Under the pieces are notes generated by a model. The model worked only from the letters and a program-made list of their open reading frames with translations, was not told where the DNA came from and made no database searches. DNA of 45,165 nt, from assembly GCA_014879665.1 (NCBI GenBank), contig JACSRP010000109.1:1-45165 (forward strand). Reading direction: 5' to 3'. Positions 44,062 through 45,165 of the stretch are shown here, piece after piece. Every line of letters starts with the position of its first letter. Within the stretch, counting starts at the first letter, position 1. The position numbers and the translations under genes were made by a program. This stretch comes from Anaerolineae bacterium. GTDB taxonomy: Bacteria; Chloroflexota; Anaerolineae; Aggregatilineales; Phototrophicaceae.

Positions 44062-45104
44062 AAGAACACTTTGGCGATACTTAACGCGCCCTGATTCCAG
44101 GGAACGCGGTGCGAAACACCAGATTGGCCTTCAAAGCTGTGTAAGTTATCCAGATACCACTGGTAATTGCGGATCAAGGCGTCTTTATTGCTGTACTGCG
44201 GCTTATATCCCAGTTCGTGATCGGCCTTCTCAATCGAAACAAACGAGTCTTTGCCGGCAGTTTCGTATACCCACGCATACAGCGGCGAAAGATTTAGCTT
44301 TTCCAGTACTTTCAGCCCGAAGATCACCGGGCTGGCAGGGAACGGCATAATCTTCTTGTTGTATCCGGCGTAATCAAGCACCGCCTGATAATCTTCGCGC
44401 ATCGTAGTATATACTTTTGCGCCGATATTGAACGTTTGATTCGTAACCTTTTCATCCAACGTTGCGGTCAGGTAAATAGCGTCGCACAGATCTTCAACAT
44501 CCAATAATTGATACCGGTTATTGCCGCTTCCAATCATCGGGAAGCCGCGCCCATCCTTCGCCCAATCGTAAAACAAAGCAAATACACCCAGTCGTTCCGG
44601 GCCGATAAATGATTTGGGGCGAATAATCGGGACGATTAATCCCTTCTCGCGATATTCAATGCACACCTCTTCCGCCATGATCTTGGCCTTACCATACGGC
44701 CCAACCCCGACCAGCGCATCCGTCTCCAATAACGGATGGTGATCTGGCACGCCGTACACTGCGGTAGAAGAGACATGAATAACTCGCGAGGCTTTGTGCC
44801 GGAAAGCTGAATCCAGCACATTACGGGTGCCATCAATATCGGTGCTGAAAATATCTTCTTCGTTATACAGTGGCAGCGCCGCCGCTGTATGTATCACAAT
44901 ATCAACGCCTTGCATCGCAGCATCAACATCGGCACGATTGCGAATATCGCCAACAACTTCGGTAATTTGAGCGCGTTCAGGATATTCAAAAGGGGCTATA
45001 TCCAGAGATTTGACATGATGCCCGCGAGCCAGCAAATGGCGCACAAGGTTGATGCCAAGAAAGCCTGCCCCACCGGTAATTAGGTAAGTTTTTGTATCGC
45101 TCAT
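44058..45104 (-). CDS. NAD-dependent epimerase/dehydratase (extended SDR)
   Basis: 348 aa cytoplasmic Rossmann-fold enzyme. The dinucleotide site is TGGAGFLG near residues 9-16, the catalytic Tyr137-x3-Lys141 occurs in YGKAK, and the preceding Ser-rich loop is HVSSTAVYG. The family includes sugar-nucleotide 4-epimerases and 3-beta-hydroxysteroid-type dehydrogenases; LALLD-like details do not settle the substrate. Pair EVVGDIRN marks binding of NAD rather than NADP. ATG 45104 has GGAAG upstream; the frame opens at a TTG at 45143. It lies at the window edge with 61 nt upstream visible. Confidence 0.88.
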   Translation of the reverse strand: MSDTKTYLITGGAGFLGINLVRHLLARGHHVKSLDIAPFEYPERAQITEVVGDIRNRADVDAAMQGVDIVIHTAAALPLYNEEDIFSTDIDGTRNVLDSAFRHKASRVIHVSSTAVYGVPDHHPLLETDALVGVGPYGKAKIMAEEVCIEYREKGLIVPIIRPKSFIGPERLGVFALFYDWAKDGRGFPMIGSGNNRYQLLDVEDLCDAIYLTATLDEKVTNQTFNIGAKVYTTMREDYQAVLDYAGYNKKIMPFPASPVIFGLKVLEKLNLSPLYAWVYETAGKDSFVSIEKADHELGYKPQYSNKDALIRNYQWYLDNLHSFEGQSGVSHRVPWNQGALSIAKVFF

Positions 45105-45165
45105 GGTGTGATGACTTCCATCATTGCATAGAAAACACGGCAAGTGTAGTGTTCTATTCCTATGC

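Overview
The window looks like a chromosomal housekeeping segment of a bacterium of the phylum Chloroflexota, most likely Anaerolineae or a relative. The clues are the Thr/Pro 'TPT' stalks on several surface proteins, a very large FtsK with disordered inserts, many 'cytoplasmic domain - membrane helix - stalk - outside domain' proteins, and moderate GC. This is an inference from protein style, as no 16S rRNA is present. No phage, transposon, CRISPR array or recognised defence island is visible.

Layout. 1-5.2 kb: giant ftsK (-). 5.3-7.2 kb: a lipoprotein esterase and a phospholipase C-like protein (+), converging on livF/livG ATPases without their permeases, then galT (-). 9.9-12.7 kb: a small membrane protein and a TPR-membrane-stalk-SH3b protein (-). 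13-14.9 kb: double-hotdog thioesterase, azlD and tmk (+). 15-18.4 kb: HEAT-repeat membrane protein, then a multicopper oxidase/dihaem cytochrome c pair (-). 18.7-22.3 kb: MOSC protein (-), then flavodoxin, SRP RNA, a DUF348/G5 protein and rdgB (+). 22.3-27.1 kb: a sulfate assimilation cluster read as cysH, sbp, cysT, cysW, cysA (-); the CysH is of the iron-sulfur APS reductase type. 27.2-31.9 kb: small membrane protein, GH13 alpha-glucosidase, secreted alpha/beta hydrolase and a membrane protein (-). 32-34.8 kb: a leader-like stretch and the membrane pyrophosphatase hppA (+). 34.9-37.4 kb: ABM-domain protein, MocR-type regulator and an unknown protein (-). 37.7-42.2 kb: FHA protein, GT-C-like membrane glycosyltransferase, membrane-anchored amidase and monothiol glutaredoxin (+). 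42.3-43 kb: tRNA-Ser(GGA) and a CDP-alcohol phosphatidyltransferase (+). 43-45.1 kb: a secreted two-repeat protein and an NAD-dependent epimerase (-).

Genes that clearly work together are the sulfate uptake/APS reduction set, the oxidase/cytochrome pair and the livGF ATPase pair. The membrane-spanning TPR, HEAT, FHA and amidase proteins share a general plan (cytoplasmic interaction or acidic region, one helix, then usually a stalk and an outside domain) and probably serve the cell envelope. Nothing here is convincingly a new multi-gene system. The most worthwhile leads are the oxidase/cytochrome pair with an atypical second haem site, the folded and possibly degenerate region before hppA, and the envelope-spanning scaffold proteins.
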